A stretch of DNA of 64,000 nt from an uncultured Eubacteriales bacterium. Lineage in GTDB: Bacteria; Bacillota; Clostridia; Christensenellales; Borkfalkiaceae. The notes under the pieces were generated by a model. The model did no database searches, had not been told where the DNA came from, and saw only the letters and a list, made by a program, of their open reading frames with translations. The stretch covers positions 1 to 64,000 of the forward strand of contig CASELQ010000001.1 in the NCBI GenBank assembly GCA_949288785.1. The letters run 5' to 3'. Made by a program: the position numbers and the translations under genes. Below are positions 32,826-41,869 of this stretch, one piece after another (the first letter of the stretch is position 1; each line of letters opens with the position of its first letter).

Positions 32826-33902
32826 TCAGTCCTCGTTTCCTTCGGCGGCGAGTTTGTTTTCCCTGTCCGCAATGGAAAGCCGTTCAATCATTTCATCCAG
32901 GTCGCCCTGCATGAATTCCTCTATGTTGTGAGTGGTGAACCCTATCCTGTGGTCGGTTACCCGCCCCTGCGGAAAATTGTACGTCCTTATACGTTCCGAG
33001 CGGTCTCCCGTGCCGACCTGGCTTTTGCGGTTTGCCGAATATTCCTTATCTGCCTGGGACTGGTAAAATTCGTAAAGCCGGCTCTTTAATACCTTCATCG
33101 CCTTTTCGCGGTTCTTGGTCTGGGACCGCTCGTCCTGACACAGCACCACTATCCCCGTGGGAATATGCGTTAGCCTTATACAGGATTCGGTCTTGTTTAT
33201 GTGCTGACCGCCCGCGCCGCTGCTCCTTAACGTATCCACGCGCAGGTCCTTTTCGTCTATATGCACTTCCACGTCGGTCGCCTCCGGCAAAACCGCCACG
33301 GTGGCGGTGGACGTATGCACCCTGCCCTGCGATTCGGTTTCCGGCACGCGCTGGACGCGGTGCACTCCGCTTTCATATTTAAGTTTGGCGTAAGCCGATT
33401 TGCCGGTTATGGAAAAAACCGCTTCTTTTACGCCGCCCAATTCGGTTGTGTTTATCTCGATATCCTCGGCGTGCAGTCTGTTCTTTTCCGCATACTTCAA
33501 ATACATTTTATACAGTTCGTACGCAAACAAGCTCGCCTCTTCCCCGCCGGCGCCCGCGCGGATCTCCATTATTACGTTCTTATCGTCATCCGGGTCCCTG
33601 GGCAAAAGCAGTATCCGAAGTTCCTGCGATATGTTTTGCAGCTTTTCCCTGCATGCGGAAATCTCCTCTTCCATAAGCTGGCGCATTTCGGGATCCTGTT
33701 CCTCCGGCAGCCCCGCGGCAAGACTTTCCGCTTCTTTTTCGGCAGCCTTGTATTCGCTATATTTTTCCACCGTTTCGCTCATGTCGGCAAGTTCCTTGGT
33801 GTATCCCTTCCACTCATCCATGCGGGAAATAACGTCCGGATCGCTTACGAGTTTATTCAGTTTTTCGTAACGTTCCAGCATTTTGTCAAGTTTTTTGAAC
33901 AT
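32826..33902 (-). CDS. prfA: Peptide chain release factor 1
   Basis: 358 residues with the GGQ hydrolysis motif in GAGGQHINKTES and the SQGRVHTSTATVAV segment. It recognises UAA and UAG. Its ATG overlaps the stop of the DUF1385-PrmC gene (TGATG), so the factor and the enzyme that methylates its GGQ glutamine are translated in series. Confidence 0.97.
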   Translation of the reverse strand: MFKKLDKMLERYEKLNKLVSDPDVISRMDEWKGYTKELADMSETVEKYSEYKAAEKEAESLAAGLPEEQDPEMRQLMEEEISACREKLQNISQELRILLLPRDPDDDKNVIMEIRAGAGGEEASLFAYELYKMYLKYAEKNRLHAEDIEINTTELGGVKEAVFSITGKSAYAKLKYESGVHRVQRVPETESQGRVHTSTATVAVLPEATDVEVHIDEKDLRVDTLRSSGAGGQHINKTESCIRLTHIPTGIVVLCQDERSQTKNREKAMKVLKSRLYEFYQSQADKEYSANRKSQVGTGDRSERIRTYNFPQGRVTDHRIGFTTHNIEEFMQGDLDEMIERLSIADRENKLAAEGNED

Positions 33903-35734
33903 CAGAAAACCGCCTTTATAATTCTGTCTTTACCCTCTAAGTCTTTAATAACGTTTACGGTATCGGCGCCTTTTACAAGTTTTATTATATCCTGCGCCTG
34001 CCCGTCGCCTGCCTCCATAAGTAAAACGCCGCCTTTATTAAGATATTTACTTGCTTTTTTGCCTATTATCCTGTAATAATCAAGCCCGTCTTCCCCGCCG
34101 TCCAGCGCGACGGAAGGCTCGAAATCTCTTATCTCTTTCTGCAACGTAGGCATATCTCCCGTTTTAACGTACGGAGGATTGCTTACTATAACGTCAAACC
34201 TTCTGCCCTTTAATTTATCGAAAAGGTCGCTTTCCGCAAATTCTATGTCCGCCGAATTGAAAAGCGCATTCTCCCTTGCCAGGGAAAGCGCCTCCGCGCT
34301 TATATCCGAAGCCGTTACCTTACAGCCCGTCTTCTTGCAAAGAGTTATTGCTATGGCGCCGCTGCCCGTACAGAGATCCAGCGCGGTTTTGTCCGCGGAC
34401 AGGCATTTTACCGCCTCCTCCGCCAGCAGTTCGGTCTCCGGCCGGGGTATCAACGCCCTTTCGTCCACCCTTATTTTATACCCGCAGAATTCGGTATCTC
34501 CCACACAGTACCACAGCGGCCTGCCGGTGCACCTCTCGTTTAAGAGTTTCTCCGTTTTTTCCACCAAGGCGGGCGAAACGCTCTTATCTTCCCTCACCTG
34601 ACTTCTCTTTATGCCGAGCGATATGGAAACTATCCACTCCGCCTCCGCCGCCTCGTCTATTCCGTGGTTTTTAAGCTCCTTTTCCACACGGGCAAGAAGC
34701 GCGGGGCGTTTTTCGGCGGTAACGAATTTTTTTGCGGGGATACTCGGATCCGCGTCCATCTCCAGCACCGCATTAAAAGCCGTGATGGCTACTTCTATCA
34801 TCTTATCGTCCGGCTCCCTTGTGGTTATGCGCTGCAACAATAAACCCGGCGCCTTTAACGGATACACAAGCACACTGTTCGTTTTGGCAAGCGCTTTTAA
34901 CAGTTCATAGGAAAGCCCCGCCACGATCGGCAACAGCAAGAGTTTTAACAAAACACGCAATATCCCGTTCACCGAAGTGCCTATCAACGCTTCGAAACAG
35001 GCAAATACTATAATGCTTATTACCAACACGAAAACTATAAAGGTAGTGCCGCACCTGTCGTGCACGCGCGGGCAGCCCCTTACGTTTTCCACCGTCAGTT
35101 CAAGCCCTCGCTCATAGCAGGATATGGTCTTATGCTCGGCACCGTGATACATAAACGTGCGCCTTATGTCTTTCAGCAGAGAACAAAGCAACAGATACGC
35201 TATGAATATAAGCAGTTTTATGCCGCCCTCGATAAAGTTCTTTGCCCATATGCCGAAAGTTATTCCCGCCCACCTTTCTATGAGCGTACGCACAGCCTGA
35301 GGCAGCCAGATAAAGAGAAACACCGCGAGTGCCAGCCCGATAATAAGCGAAAGGGTGGTGATAACGCTCATCACGTTTATTTTAAGCCTTTCCGCCGCCC
35401 ATTTTTCAAAACGCGAAGGTTCTCCCTCTCCGTACACTTCCGCCGAACGCATGAGATACTTTGTTCCCCCGGTAAGCGAAGTAACAAAGGAATACACCCC
35501 GCGGACGACGGGCAGACGGAAAAATGCGTTCCTCTCGGAAACGGGTTTTAATCTCTCCGTTTCAAGCCTTATAATCCCGTCCTCGTCGCGCACGGCAAGA
35601 GCCGCGGAACCGGCGCCGCGCATCATAACGCCTTCCAGGACCGCCTGACCGCCTATCAGCGTACGCTTTATTTTTTTATCCTTTCCGTGTCTTTCCCTTT
35701 TTTTGCGGATTGTTTTTTTATTTTCCCTATCCAT
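33902..35734 (-). CDS. prmC: DUF1385 membrane protein fused to release factor methyltransferase PrmC
   Basis: 610 residues. The first ~330 match DUF1385/YqhQ (GGQAVLEGVMMRG, YHGAEHKTISCYE, CPRVHDRCGTTF) with about four membrane helices. The last ~280 are PrmC/HemK (a helical N-domain, then LDLCTGSGAIAI and the catalytic SNPPY). No internal stop or frame change separates them. PrmC methylates the GGQ Gln of release factors. The ATG at 35734 lacks a ribosome binding site and touches the rpmE terminator. Confidence 0.92.
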   Translation of the reverse strand: MDRENKKTIRKKRERHGKDKKIKRTLIGGQAVLEGVMMRGAGSAALAVRDEDGIIRLETERLKPVSERNAFFRLPVVRGVYSFVTSLTGGTKYLMRSAEVYGEGEPSRFEKWAAERLKINVMSVITTLSLIIGLALAVFLFIWLPQAVRTLIERWAGITFGIWAKNFIEGGIKLLIFIAYLLLCSLLKDIRRTFMYHGAEHKTISCYERGLELTVENVRGCPRVHDRCGTTFIVFVLVISIIVFACFEALIGTSVNGILRVLLKLLLLPIVAGLSYELLKALAKTNSVLVYPLKAPGLLLQRITTREPDDKMIEVAITAFNAVLEMDADPSIPAKKFVTAEKRPALLARVEKELKNHGIDEAAEAEWIVSISLGIKRSQVREDKSVSPALVEKTEKLLNERCTGRPLWYCVGDTEFCGYKIRVDERALIPRPETELLAEEAVKCLSADKTALDLCTGSGAIAITLCKKTGCKVTASDISAEALSLARENALFNSADIEFAESDLFDKLKGRRFDVIVSNPPYVKTGDMPTLQKEIRDFEPSVALDGGEDGLDYYRIIGKKASKYLNKGGVLLMEAGDGQAQDIIKLVKGADTVNVIKDLEGKDRIIKAVF

Positions 35735-35737
35735 TTT

Positions 35738-35779
35738 AAAAAAAATCGGCTTTAAGTGTATCTTTTACCCTTAAAGCCG
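35738..35779 (-). terminator. rpmE terminator
   Basis: Minus-strand 10-bp stem CGGCTTTAAG/CTTAAAGCCG with a 13-base loop, then a run of T ending at the PrmC fusion start. Confidence 0.85.
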
Positions 35780-35793
35780 CACAGCAACCTGCC

Positions 35794-36003
35794 TTATTTT
35801 GCCTTGCCGTATCTCTTGTTGAACTTATCAACGCGGCCGCCGGTGTCAACCAACTTTTGCTTACCGGTAAAGAAAGGATGACATTTGCTGCAAATATCAA
35901 CCTTTATAACGTCGGCCTTTTTGGTGGACCCGGTTTTAAAAGTTTCGCCGCAAGCACACTGCACGGTTACTTCATGATAATCCGGATGAATACCCTGTTT
36001 CAT
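35794..36003 (-). CDS. rpmE: 50S ribosomal protein L31
   Basis: 69 residues, zinc-binding form with paired cysteines (QCACGETF and [11 protein letters not shown]), ending in the usual [12 protein letters not shown]. The ATG at 36003 follows GAGAGGTGCAAT; an upstream ATG at 36021 is less likely. The gene order rpmE-DUF1385-prmC-prfA is typical of Clostridia. Confidence 0.97.
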   Translation of the reverse strand: MKQGIHPDYHEVTVQCACGETFKTGSTKKADVIKVDICSKCHPFFTGKQKLVDTGGRVDKFNKRYGKAK

Positions 36004-36031
36004 ATTGCACCTCTCTTTCATTTACCGTGTT

Positions 36032-36060
36032 ATTATATTACATTTTTTATTTTTAGTCAA
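36032..36060 (-). promoter_or_regulatory. rpmE promoter
   Basis: Minus-strand TTGACT (36055-36060), a 17-base spacer, TATAAT (36032-36037). Confidence 0.8.
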
Positions 36061-36125
36061 CTATAAATTATATGGTTTTACGATTTTCCGCAACTTTTAT
36101 TTATTTTTATCCGTTTGCATTTCGC

Positions 36126-36154
36126 TTGCAATTTACTTTTTTTTGTAATATAAT
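36126..36154 (+). promoter_or_regulatory. Promoter of the dehydrogenase-like gene
   Basis: TTGCAA at 36126-36131, a 17-base spacer, TATAAT at 36149-36154. Confidence 0.75.
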
Positions 36155-36185
36155 TACTTCCGAGAAAAGTTTTCCGGGAGTATTT

Positions 36186-37202
36186 ATGAAAGGTTGGAAA
36201 TTACTTGGCCGCAACAAAATTGCCGAAGAGGAGTTAACGGAAAAAGAAAGCCCCGCTTCCTCCACCAAGGTGAGAATAACAAAGGCGCTTATCACCCTTT
36301 CGGACGTTTTGCGCTTTTCCGGCGATATTTCTTCCGAACACGTTGCGCTGGGCAGTTCCGGCATCGGGATCGTCAGCGAAACGCAGGCAAACCTTTTCGG
36401 GTTGGAAAAAGGCAAACACGTTTATATCGAGCCGTATAAAGAATGCGGCGAATGTTACAACTGCAAACGGGGCGAATTTGCAAAGTGCCAGAACTTTCTC
36501 GTCGCCGGCGAAGATTTTGACGGGTTTTTGTGCGACTTTATGACAGTGCCCAACGACAAGCTATTCGTCCTGCCCGCAAGCGTTTCCGATTTCGAAGCGC
36601 TGTTTATAGACCATATTGCACTTGCGATAAGCGTGATAGATAAGCTTAACGTTCAGAAAGGCGATTACGTTACCATACTCGGCGCGAACAACTTCGGAAC
36701 GATTCTTGCACAACTCCTTATATACTATCAGGCAGTCCCCATAGTCCTTGCTCAGGGCGACGAACAATATAAAATAGCAAGAGATTCCGGCATATATTAC
36801 GTACTCGGGCAAAACGACAGCTGGCAAAAAGAGATTTCTTCCATTACCAGCGGCAGAATGACCGATAAGGTGGTGTTTATTTACGATTCCAACATACCGA
36901 TAGCAAAGGCATTCTCTCTTGCCGCGATAGGCGCCGCCGTAGCCATTACGGGCGTTACAAGCAAGAGCACCGCGGTTTCATTCTCACAGGCGATAAAAAA
37001 ACAACTTGACATTCACTGTATAAACAACGGGTTCGGCAACACCACTTCGAGCATAAACCTGATAGCAAACAAGGCAATAAACCTAAGTCATTTAAAGCTC
37101 GACTCCTCATCTTACGACGCCGTGCCCCAAACCTTTTCCAAACTTGCCGAAGAATACGAACGAAACGACAGTGTTTACGAAACGGTGGTAGATCTTATAT
37201 AA
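36186..37202 (+). CDS. Medium-chain dehydrogenase-like protein lacking catalytic zinc ligands
   Basis: 338 residues. The four-cysteine structural zinc motif is intact (ECGECYNCKRGEFAKC), and a nucleotide-binding Rossmann segment follows (TILGANNFGTILAQLL). The usual catalytic Cys near residue 38 (CGTD type) is replaced (LSDVLRFSG), and the GHE motif reads GSSG. Zinc-dependent alcohol oxidation is therefore doubtful. ATG at 36186 follows GGGAGTATTT. It is transcribed alone, between its own promoter and terminator. Confidence 0.8.
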   Translation: MKGWKLLGRNKIAEEELTEKESPASSTKVRITKALITLSDVLRFSGDISSEHVALGSSGIGIVSETQANLFGLEKGKHVYIEPYKECGECYNCKRGEFAKCQNFLVAGEDFDGFLCDFMTVPNDKLFVLPASVSDFEALFIDHIALAISVIDKLNVQKGDYVTILGANNFGTILAQLLIYYQAVPIVLAQGDEQYKIARDSGIYYVLGQNDSWQKEISSITSGRMTDKVVFIYDSNIPIAKAFSLAAIGAAVAITGVTSKSTAVSFSQAIKKQLDIHCINNGFGNTTSSINLIANKAINLSHLKLDSSSYDAVPQTFSKLAEEYERNDSVYETVVDLI

Positions 37203-37297
37203 ACGTCATTTTATCGGTATTATTTTTGATTTATAAAATGCAAAATGTCCTGAACGGCAAATTACGTTCGGTAGGAAAAAAAGAATTATAAAAGTTT

Positions 37298-37335
37298 ACG
37301 CAGGAGCGGAATGATTGCCGCTCCTGCGTTTTACT
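37298..37335 (+). terminator. Terminator of the dehydrogenase-like gene
   Basis: A perfect 12-bp stem ACGCAGGAGCGG/CCGCTCCTGCGT with an 8-base loop, then TTTACTTT. Confidence 0.8.
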
Positions 37336-37407
37336 TTACTGCGTTGTTTTCAAAGAATTTCAGACGTAAGAAAACACACACATTCAAAAACTATTACGCT
37401 TAAAATT

Positions 37408-39321
37408 TCAGGGAATTATTTTATCGAGCTCATTAAGCCAGAGCGCGGCGGAAGCGTCTGACGGCATACGCCAATCCCCGCGCGGAGATAACGCAACCGA
37501 CCCCACTTTTACCCCGTCCGGCACGCACGAGCGCTTGAACTGCTGAGCAAAAAACCTGCGGAAAAAGATTTTAAGCCATTTTAAAATGATAACCCCGTCA
37601 AACTCTTCCGCAAATACGGTTTTTGCTATATAAAAGATTTTTGCGGGAGAGTACCCTTTCCTTATAAAATAATACAGGAAAAAGTCATGCAACACATACG
37701 GCCCCACTATGCTTTCGGTCTTTTGCGCAATATCTCCGTTTTCGGGCGGGAGAAGTTCGGGGCTTACGGGCGTGTTCAGTATGTCGTTCAGCACCCATTT
37801 AAGTTTGCCTTTCGATATGCCCGCATAATATTCCACGATATGCCGTACCAACGTTTTGGGGACTGAAGAATTGACCCCGTACATGCTCATATGATCCCCG
37901 TTATAAGTGGACCACCCGAGCGCCATCTCGGAAAGATCCCCCGTGCCCACGACTATACCGCCGTACATGTTAGCCACGTCCATAAGCACCTGCGTGCGCT
38001 CCCTTGCCTGCGCGTTTTCAAACGTAACGTCAAACACGTCCTGCGGGTGCTTTATGTCCTTTAAATGGCGGGTTACCGCCTTGGAAATATCAACTTTTTT
38101 TAAAGTGGTTCCGAGGGCTGCCGAAAGTTTTAACGTATTGGAATAGGTCCTGTCCGTAGTGCCGAAACACGGCATGGTTACCGTTATAACTTCTTTAGCG
38201 CTCCTCCCGAGTTTTTTCATGGCGTTTACCGCCACAAGCGCCGCAAGCGTGGAATCAAGCCCGCCCGAAAGCCCTATTACCGCGCAACCCGCACGAGTAT
38301 GCGCAAGCCTGGTCTTAAGCCCTTCCGCCTGCATATCGAGAATAAGTTCGGCGCGGCTCTCCACGTCCTTCTTTTCTTCCGGCACAAACGGCGTGCGCGA
38401 AAAGTATCTTGTAAGACTGCCGCTGCCGCCCGGCGCCGAGAAGGGAAGGGTAAGATAACCGCTCTTTTCCAGGGAGGGCTGATTGAAGAGTTTGCTCCTT
38501 TCAAAGGATAAAAACTCAAGGTCGGCCTCGGATACGATAAGCCCGTTTTTAAAAAGTTTACTTTCGCTAAGTATTGTACCGTTTTCCGCTATGAGATTAT
38601 GTCCGGCATAAACGGTATCCGTTGTGGATTCGCCCTCGCCGGCGTCCGCATAAATATAACAGGATACGGTTGCGGCGGAATGGCTTTTTACAAGCGCTCT
38701 CCTGTACTCCGCTTTCCCGATTGTTTCGTCGCTGCACGAAAGGTTTACTATTATCCTTGCCCCCGCAAGCGCGTGGCTTACCGACGGGGGCGCCGCGGTC
38801 CACAGGTCCTCGCAGATCTCGGCGGCGACGGTAAACAACTCCTGCGTTTGTTCCCTGAAAATTATCTTAGTGCCGAACGGCACCGTTTCGCCGTAAAATT
38901 CAACGACCGTATTCTCCTCCGGCGCGGAAGCGAATTGCCGCTTTTCATAAAATTCGTTATAATCGGGAAGGTAAGTTTTGGGGATAAAAGCAAGCACCTT
39001 TCCCCCGCATACTGCCGCAGCGGTATTATAGATAAGGTTGTTGTGCTTTAAGGGAACGCCCACAAAAACAAACATTTTTTTATCTTCCGTAAACTCTGCA
39101 ATCTCTTTTAGCGCTGCCTTAGCTCCGCCAAGCAAAACGTCGCTGTAAAACAGATCTCCGCAAGTATACCCCGTTACGCAGAGTTCCGGCATTACGAGCA
39201 GTTGCACCCCTAAAGCATATGCTTGTTCTATGCCTTTTTTAATGCTTTGGGCGTTGAACGAAGGGTCCGCCACCTTTATTTGCGGTGTATATGCGCCTGT
39301 TTTTACAAAGCCGAATTCCAT
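37408..39321 (-). CDS. nadE: Glutamine-dependent NAD+ synthetase
   Basis: 637 residues. The N-terminal nitrilase-type glutaminase domain shows the Glu (MPELCVTGYTC), Lys (IPKTYLPDYNEFYEKR) and Cys (AAEICEDLW) triad. The C-terminal ATP-pyrophosphatase domain has the SGGLDS loop. It amidates deamido-NAD with ammonia channelled from glutamine. ATG at 39321 follows GGAGAAAATT. It is a single gene with its own promoter. Confidence 0.96.
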   Translation of the reverse strand: MEFGFVKTGAYTPQIKVADPSFNAQSIKKGIEQAYALGVQLLVMPELCVTGYTCGDLFYSDVLLGGAKAALKEIAEFTEDKKMFVFVGVPLKHNNLIYNTAAAVCGGKVLAFIPKTYLPDYNEFYEKRQFASAPEENTVVEFYGETVPFGTKIIFREQTQELFTVAAEICEDLWTAAPPSVSHALAGARIIVNLSCSDETIGKAEYRRALVKSHSAATVSCYIYADAGEGESTTDTVYAGHNLIAENGTILSESKLFKNGLIVSEADLEFLSFERSKLFNQPSLEKSGYLTLPFSAPGGSGSLTRYFSRTPFVPEEKKDVESRAELILDMQAEGLKTRLAHTRAGCAVIGLSGGLDSTLAALVAVNAMKKLGRSAKEVITVTMPCFGTTDRTYSNTLKLSAALGTTLKKVDISKAVTRHLKDIKHPQDVFDVTFENAQARERTQVLMDVANMYGGIVVGTGDLSEMALGWSTYNGDHMSMYGVNSSVPKTLVRHIVEYYAGISKGKLKWVLNDILNTPVSPELLPPENGDIAQKTESIVGPYVLHDFFLYYFIRKGYSPAKIFYIAKTVFAEEFDGVIILKWLKIFFRRFFAQQFKRSCVPDGVKVGSVALSPRGDWRMPSDASAALWLNELDKIIP

Positions 39322-39364
39322 AATTTTCTCCGTTTGATTATTTTTTCATAATTTTATATTTTTA

Positions 39365-39393
39365 ATTTTATATCATTTTTTATTTTTTTGCAA
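39365..39393 (-). promoter_or_regulatory. nadE promoter
   Basis: Minus-strand TTGCAA (39388-39393), a 17-base spacer, TAAAAT (39365-39370). Confidence 0.65.
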
Positions 39394-39409
39394 TAATTTG
39401 TATATATAA

Positions 39410-39450
39410 AAATCGGGCAATTCCGCATTTTTTGCAAAATTACCCGATTT
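39410..39450 (-). terminator. galE terminator
   Basis: Minus-strand stem AAATCGGG/CCCGATTT, extended by AATT/AATT pairing inside, followed by a short T run and AT-rich sequence. Confidence 0.7.
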
Positions 39451-39474
39451 AACATTAAAATTTTCCGATCTGAC

Positions 39475-40488
39475 TTATTCCCCGTATCCGTCCGGATTCA
39501 TGGTCTGCCAACGCATGGCGTCCCGACACATATCTTCAAGAGTTTTTTCCGCCTTAAAACCGAGAGTTTTATAAGCATAAGAAGGATCTGCATAACACTC
39601 GTCTATATCGCCGGGTCTCCTGGGCAATATTTTATACGGTATGGGTTTGCCGGTTACCTTTTCAAACGCCTTTACCATTTCCAGCACCGAATACCCGCGC
39701 CCGGTACCGAGATTTACTATAAGAAGCCCGGGATTTTCCGCAAGCTTGTTCACCGCCAGCACATGCCCTTTTGCAAGATCTACTACGTGGATATAGTCCC
39801 TTACCCCCGTTCCGTCCGGCGTGTTGTAATCGTTGCCGAAAACGCCCAGTTCTTTCCTTTTGCCGACAGCCACCTGCGTTATGTAAGGGCACAGATTATT
39901 GGGTATTCCCTTGGGATCTTCTCCGATAAGCCCGGAAGGATGCGCCCCCACGGGGTTAAAGTATCTTAAAATTACTATATTGAAAGACGGATCCGCTTTA
40001 TACAGATCTTTTAATATATATTCTATAAAGAGTTTCGTGCTGCCGTACGGATTGGATGTGGAAAGCGGAAAATCTTCTCTTATAGGCACGCTTTTCGGCT
40101 TACCGTATACAGTTGCGGAAGAAGAAAACACTAAGTTTTTTACACCGTGTTTGCGCATACTCATTGCAAGAATAAGCATCCCTTCCAGATTGTTTTCATA
40201 GTATTCCAAGGGCTTTTGGCAAGATTCCCCCACCGCTTTAAGCCCGGCAAAGTTTATAACAGCGTCTATCTTGTTTTCGGTAAAAATTTTATCTAAAAAA
40301 TCGCCGTCCCGCACGTCCCCTTCGTAAAATTTAATCTTTTTCCCCGTGATTTTTTCCACGCGGGAAACCGCCTCCTTCTTACTGTTCACGAGATTATCCG
40401 CACACACCGCTTCATGCCCTGCTTCAAGCAATTCCACCATTGTGTGAGAACCTATGTACCCTGCGCCGCCCGTTACCAAAACTTTCAT
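39475..40488 (-). CDS. galE: UDP-glucose 4-epimerase
   Basis: 337 residues of the extended SDR family. The NAD-binding GGAGYIGSH is at the N-terminus, the catalytic Ser region is FSSSATVYG, and YxxxK is YGSTK. It interconverts UDP-glucose and UDP-galactose. ATG at 40488 follows AGGAGAAAATC. It lies 29 bases after the THUMP methyltransferase gene and may share its transcript. Confidence 0.95.
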   Translation of the reverse strand: MKVLVTGGAGYIGSHTMVELLEAGHEAVCADNLVNSKKEAVSRVEKITGKKIKFYEGDVRDGDFLDKIFTENKIDAVINFAGLKAVGESCQKPLEYYENNLEGMLILAMSMRKHGVKNLVFSSSATVYGKPKSVPIREDFPLSTSNPYGSTKLFIEYILKDLYKADPSFNIVILRYFNPVGAHPSGLIGEDPKGIPNNLCPYITQVAVGKRKELGVFGNDYNTPDGTGVRDYIHVVDLAKGHVLAVNKLAENPGLLIVNLGTGRGYSVLEMVKAFEKVTGKPIPYKILPRRPGDIDECYADPSYAYKTLGFKAEKTLEDMCRDAMRWQTMNPDGYGE

Positions 40489-40517
40489 GATTTTCTCCTT
40501 TTATTAAAAATATTTTA

Positions 40518-41684
40518 TTATATTTTCTTTTCTGTTTTTTTACCGTAATAGTAATAGTATCTGCATTCCCTGTTGGAATTGAAAATCTTTTTCTCCCTGT
40601 CGCACTTTTTACCGAAATGCTTTTCAAAATCGCGTGCGGCGGTTATTAAAAAGAGCGACCATCCCGGATACTTTTTAAGCGCCCCGCCCAGCCCTTTATA
40701 ACACTCGTCAGCTTTGGCCCTGCCTATAACCCTTTCGCCGTACGGCGGGTTGGTAACGATTGTTCCCTCGGAAAAACGCGGAGCGAAATCTGCCGCGGCC
40801 TTTACCTCGAACCTTACCGAATCAAGCACACCGGCACGCCTTGCATGCCTTATGGACAGCCTTATCGCCTCCGGCGAAATATCCGAACCGAAAATAAGCG
40901 GTTTAACGCCGTTATACTGCCGGTCCGCGGCTTCCTCCCGCGCGAGTTCTATAAACCTGCCGTCAAAATTATTCCATCGCTCAAAAGCAAACCCGCGTTT
41001 AAGCCCCGGCGCGATATTACAGGCAATCATAGCCGCCTCTATCGCAATGGTGCCCGAACCGCAAAAAGGGTCTGCAAACGGCCTCTCGCGGTAAAAATCG
41101 CTCATGAGTACCAGCCCGGCGGCAAGTGTTTCTCTCATTGGCGCTATCCCCACAAGGTCGCGGTACCCGCGTTTGTGAAGCCCTTCTCCGCTGGTGTCTA
41201 TCATGAGCAAAACACTGTCTTTATATATCGAGAAATGCACGAAATATTCCGCGCCGTCTTCCGGCAGTCTGTTAAGCCCGTATTTTGCGCATAATCTTTC
41301 GGCGGCCGCCTTTTTTATTATTCTTTGGCAGTCCACCACGGAAAAGAGCCGGCTTTTTACGCACTTTCCGTTCACGGTGAATTTCCCGTCTGCCGGAATG
41401 AACTTTTCCCATTCAACGGTTTTCACCCCTTCGAACAGCATGTCAAAGGATACGGCGGGAAATTCACCCGCTATTATATATACTCTGTCCGCCGTGCGGA
41501 GGTTTACGTTAAGCCTTGCCACCGCGGCGCCGTCTCCCTCGAAAACGGCAAGCCCGTTCACTACGGGCGCCGGCGGATACCCCAGCCTTGTCAATTCTTT
41601 TTTTAAGCATTTTTCCAGCCCGGAAGCACAGGTTACACCCACTTTAAACCGGGAAGGAAAATCAATTCCCGAACCGTTTTGCAC
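40518..41684 (-). CDS. THUMP-domain class I RNA methyltransferase (RlmL/YpsC family)
   Basis: About 388 residues. An N-terminal THUMP domain (about 15-165) is followed by a SAM-dependent domain with DPFCGSGTIAIEAAMIA and the N2-guanine type catalytic TNPPYGER. It probably methylates 23S rRNA G2445 or an equivalent. The frame is open to a TTG at 41723, but a promoter at 41691-41719 predicts transcription from about 41684, where an in-frame GTG lies. I chose that start. It would be leaderless. Confidence 0.85.
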   Translation of the reverse strand: MQNGSGIDFPSRFKVGVTCASGLEKCLKKELTRLGYPPAPVVNGLAVFEGDGAAVARLNVNLRTADRVYIIAGEFPAVSFDMLFEGVKTVEWEKFIPADGKFTVNGKCVKSRLFSVVDCQRIIKKAAAERLCAKYGLNRLPEDGAEYFVHFSIYKDSVLLMIDTSGEGLHKRGYRDLVGIAPMRETLAAGLVLMSDFYRERPFADPFCGSGTIAIEAAMIACNIAPGLKRGFAFERWNNFDGRFIELAREEAADRQYNGVKPLIFGSDISPEAIRLSIRHARRAGVLDSVRFEVKAAADFAPRFSEGTIVTNPPYGERVIGRAKADECYKGLGGALKKYPGWSLFLITAARDFEKHFGKKCDREKKIFNSNRECRYYYYYGKKTEKKI

Positions 41685-41690
41685 ATTAAA

Positions 41691-41719
41691 ATTATAAATG
41701 CTTAAAACAAAAAAATCAA
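41691..41719 (-). promoter_or_regulatory. Promoter of the THUMP methyltransferase gene
   Basis: Minus-strand TTGATT (41714-41719), a 17-base spacer, TATAAT (41691-41696). Confidence 0.65.
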
Positions 41720-41767
41720 GCAAATGCGAATATACGCAGATTGAATCGGCGTAAAATACAAATTTTT

Positions 41768-41829
41768 TTTTAATGAACGTACATTAAAACGAAAAAGTGC
41801 TTGTTTTTTAATAATTTGTATTATATAAT
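41768..41829 (+). promoter_or_regulatory. Promoter with upstream palindrome for the 12-TM gene
   Basis: TTGTTT at 41801-41806, a 17-base spacer, TATAAT at 41824-41829. The perfect dyad TTTTAATG-AACGTA-CATTAAAA lies at 41768-41789, 11 bases before the -35, where an activator would sit. Confidence 0.65.
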
Positions 41830-41869
41830 ATTTAAAAATAATATAAACATTAAATATATGGGAGCAATA

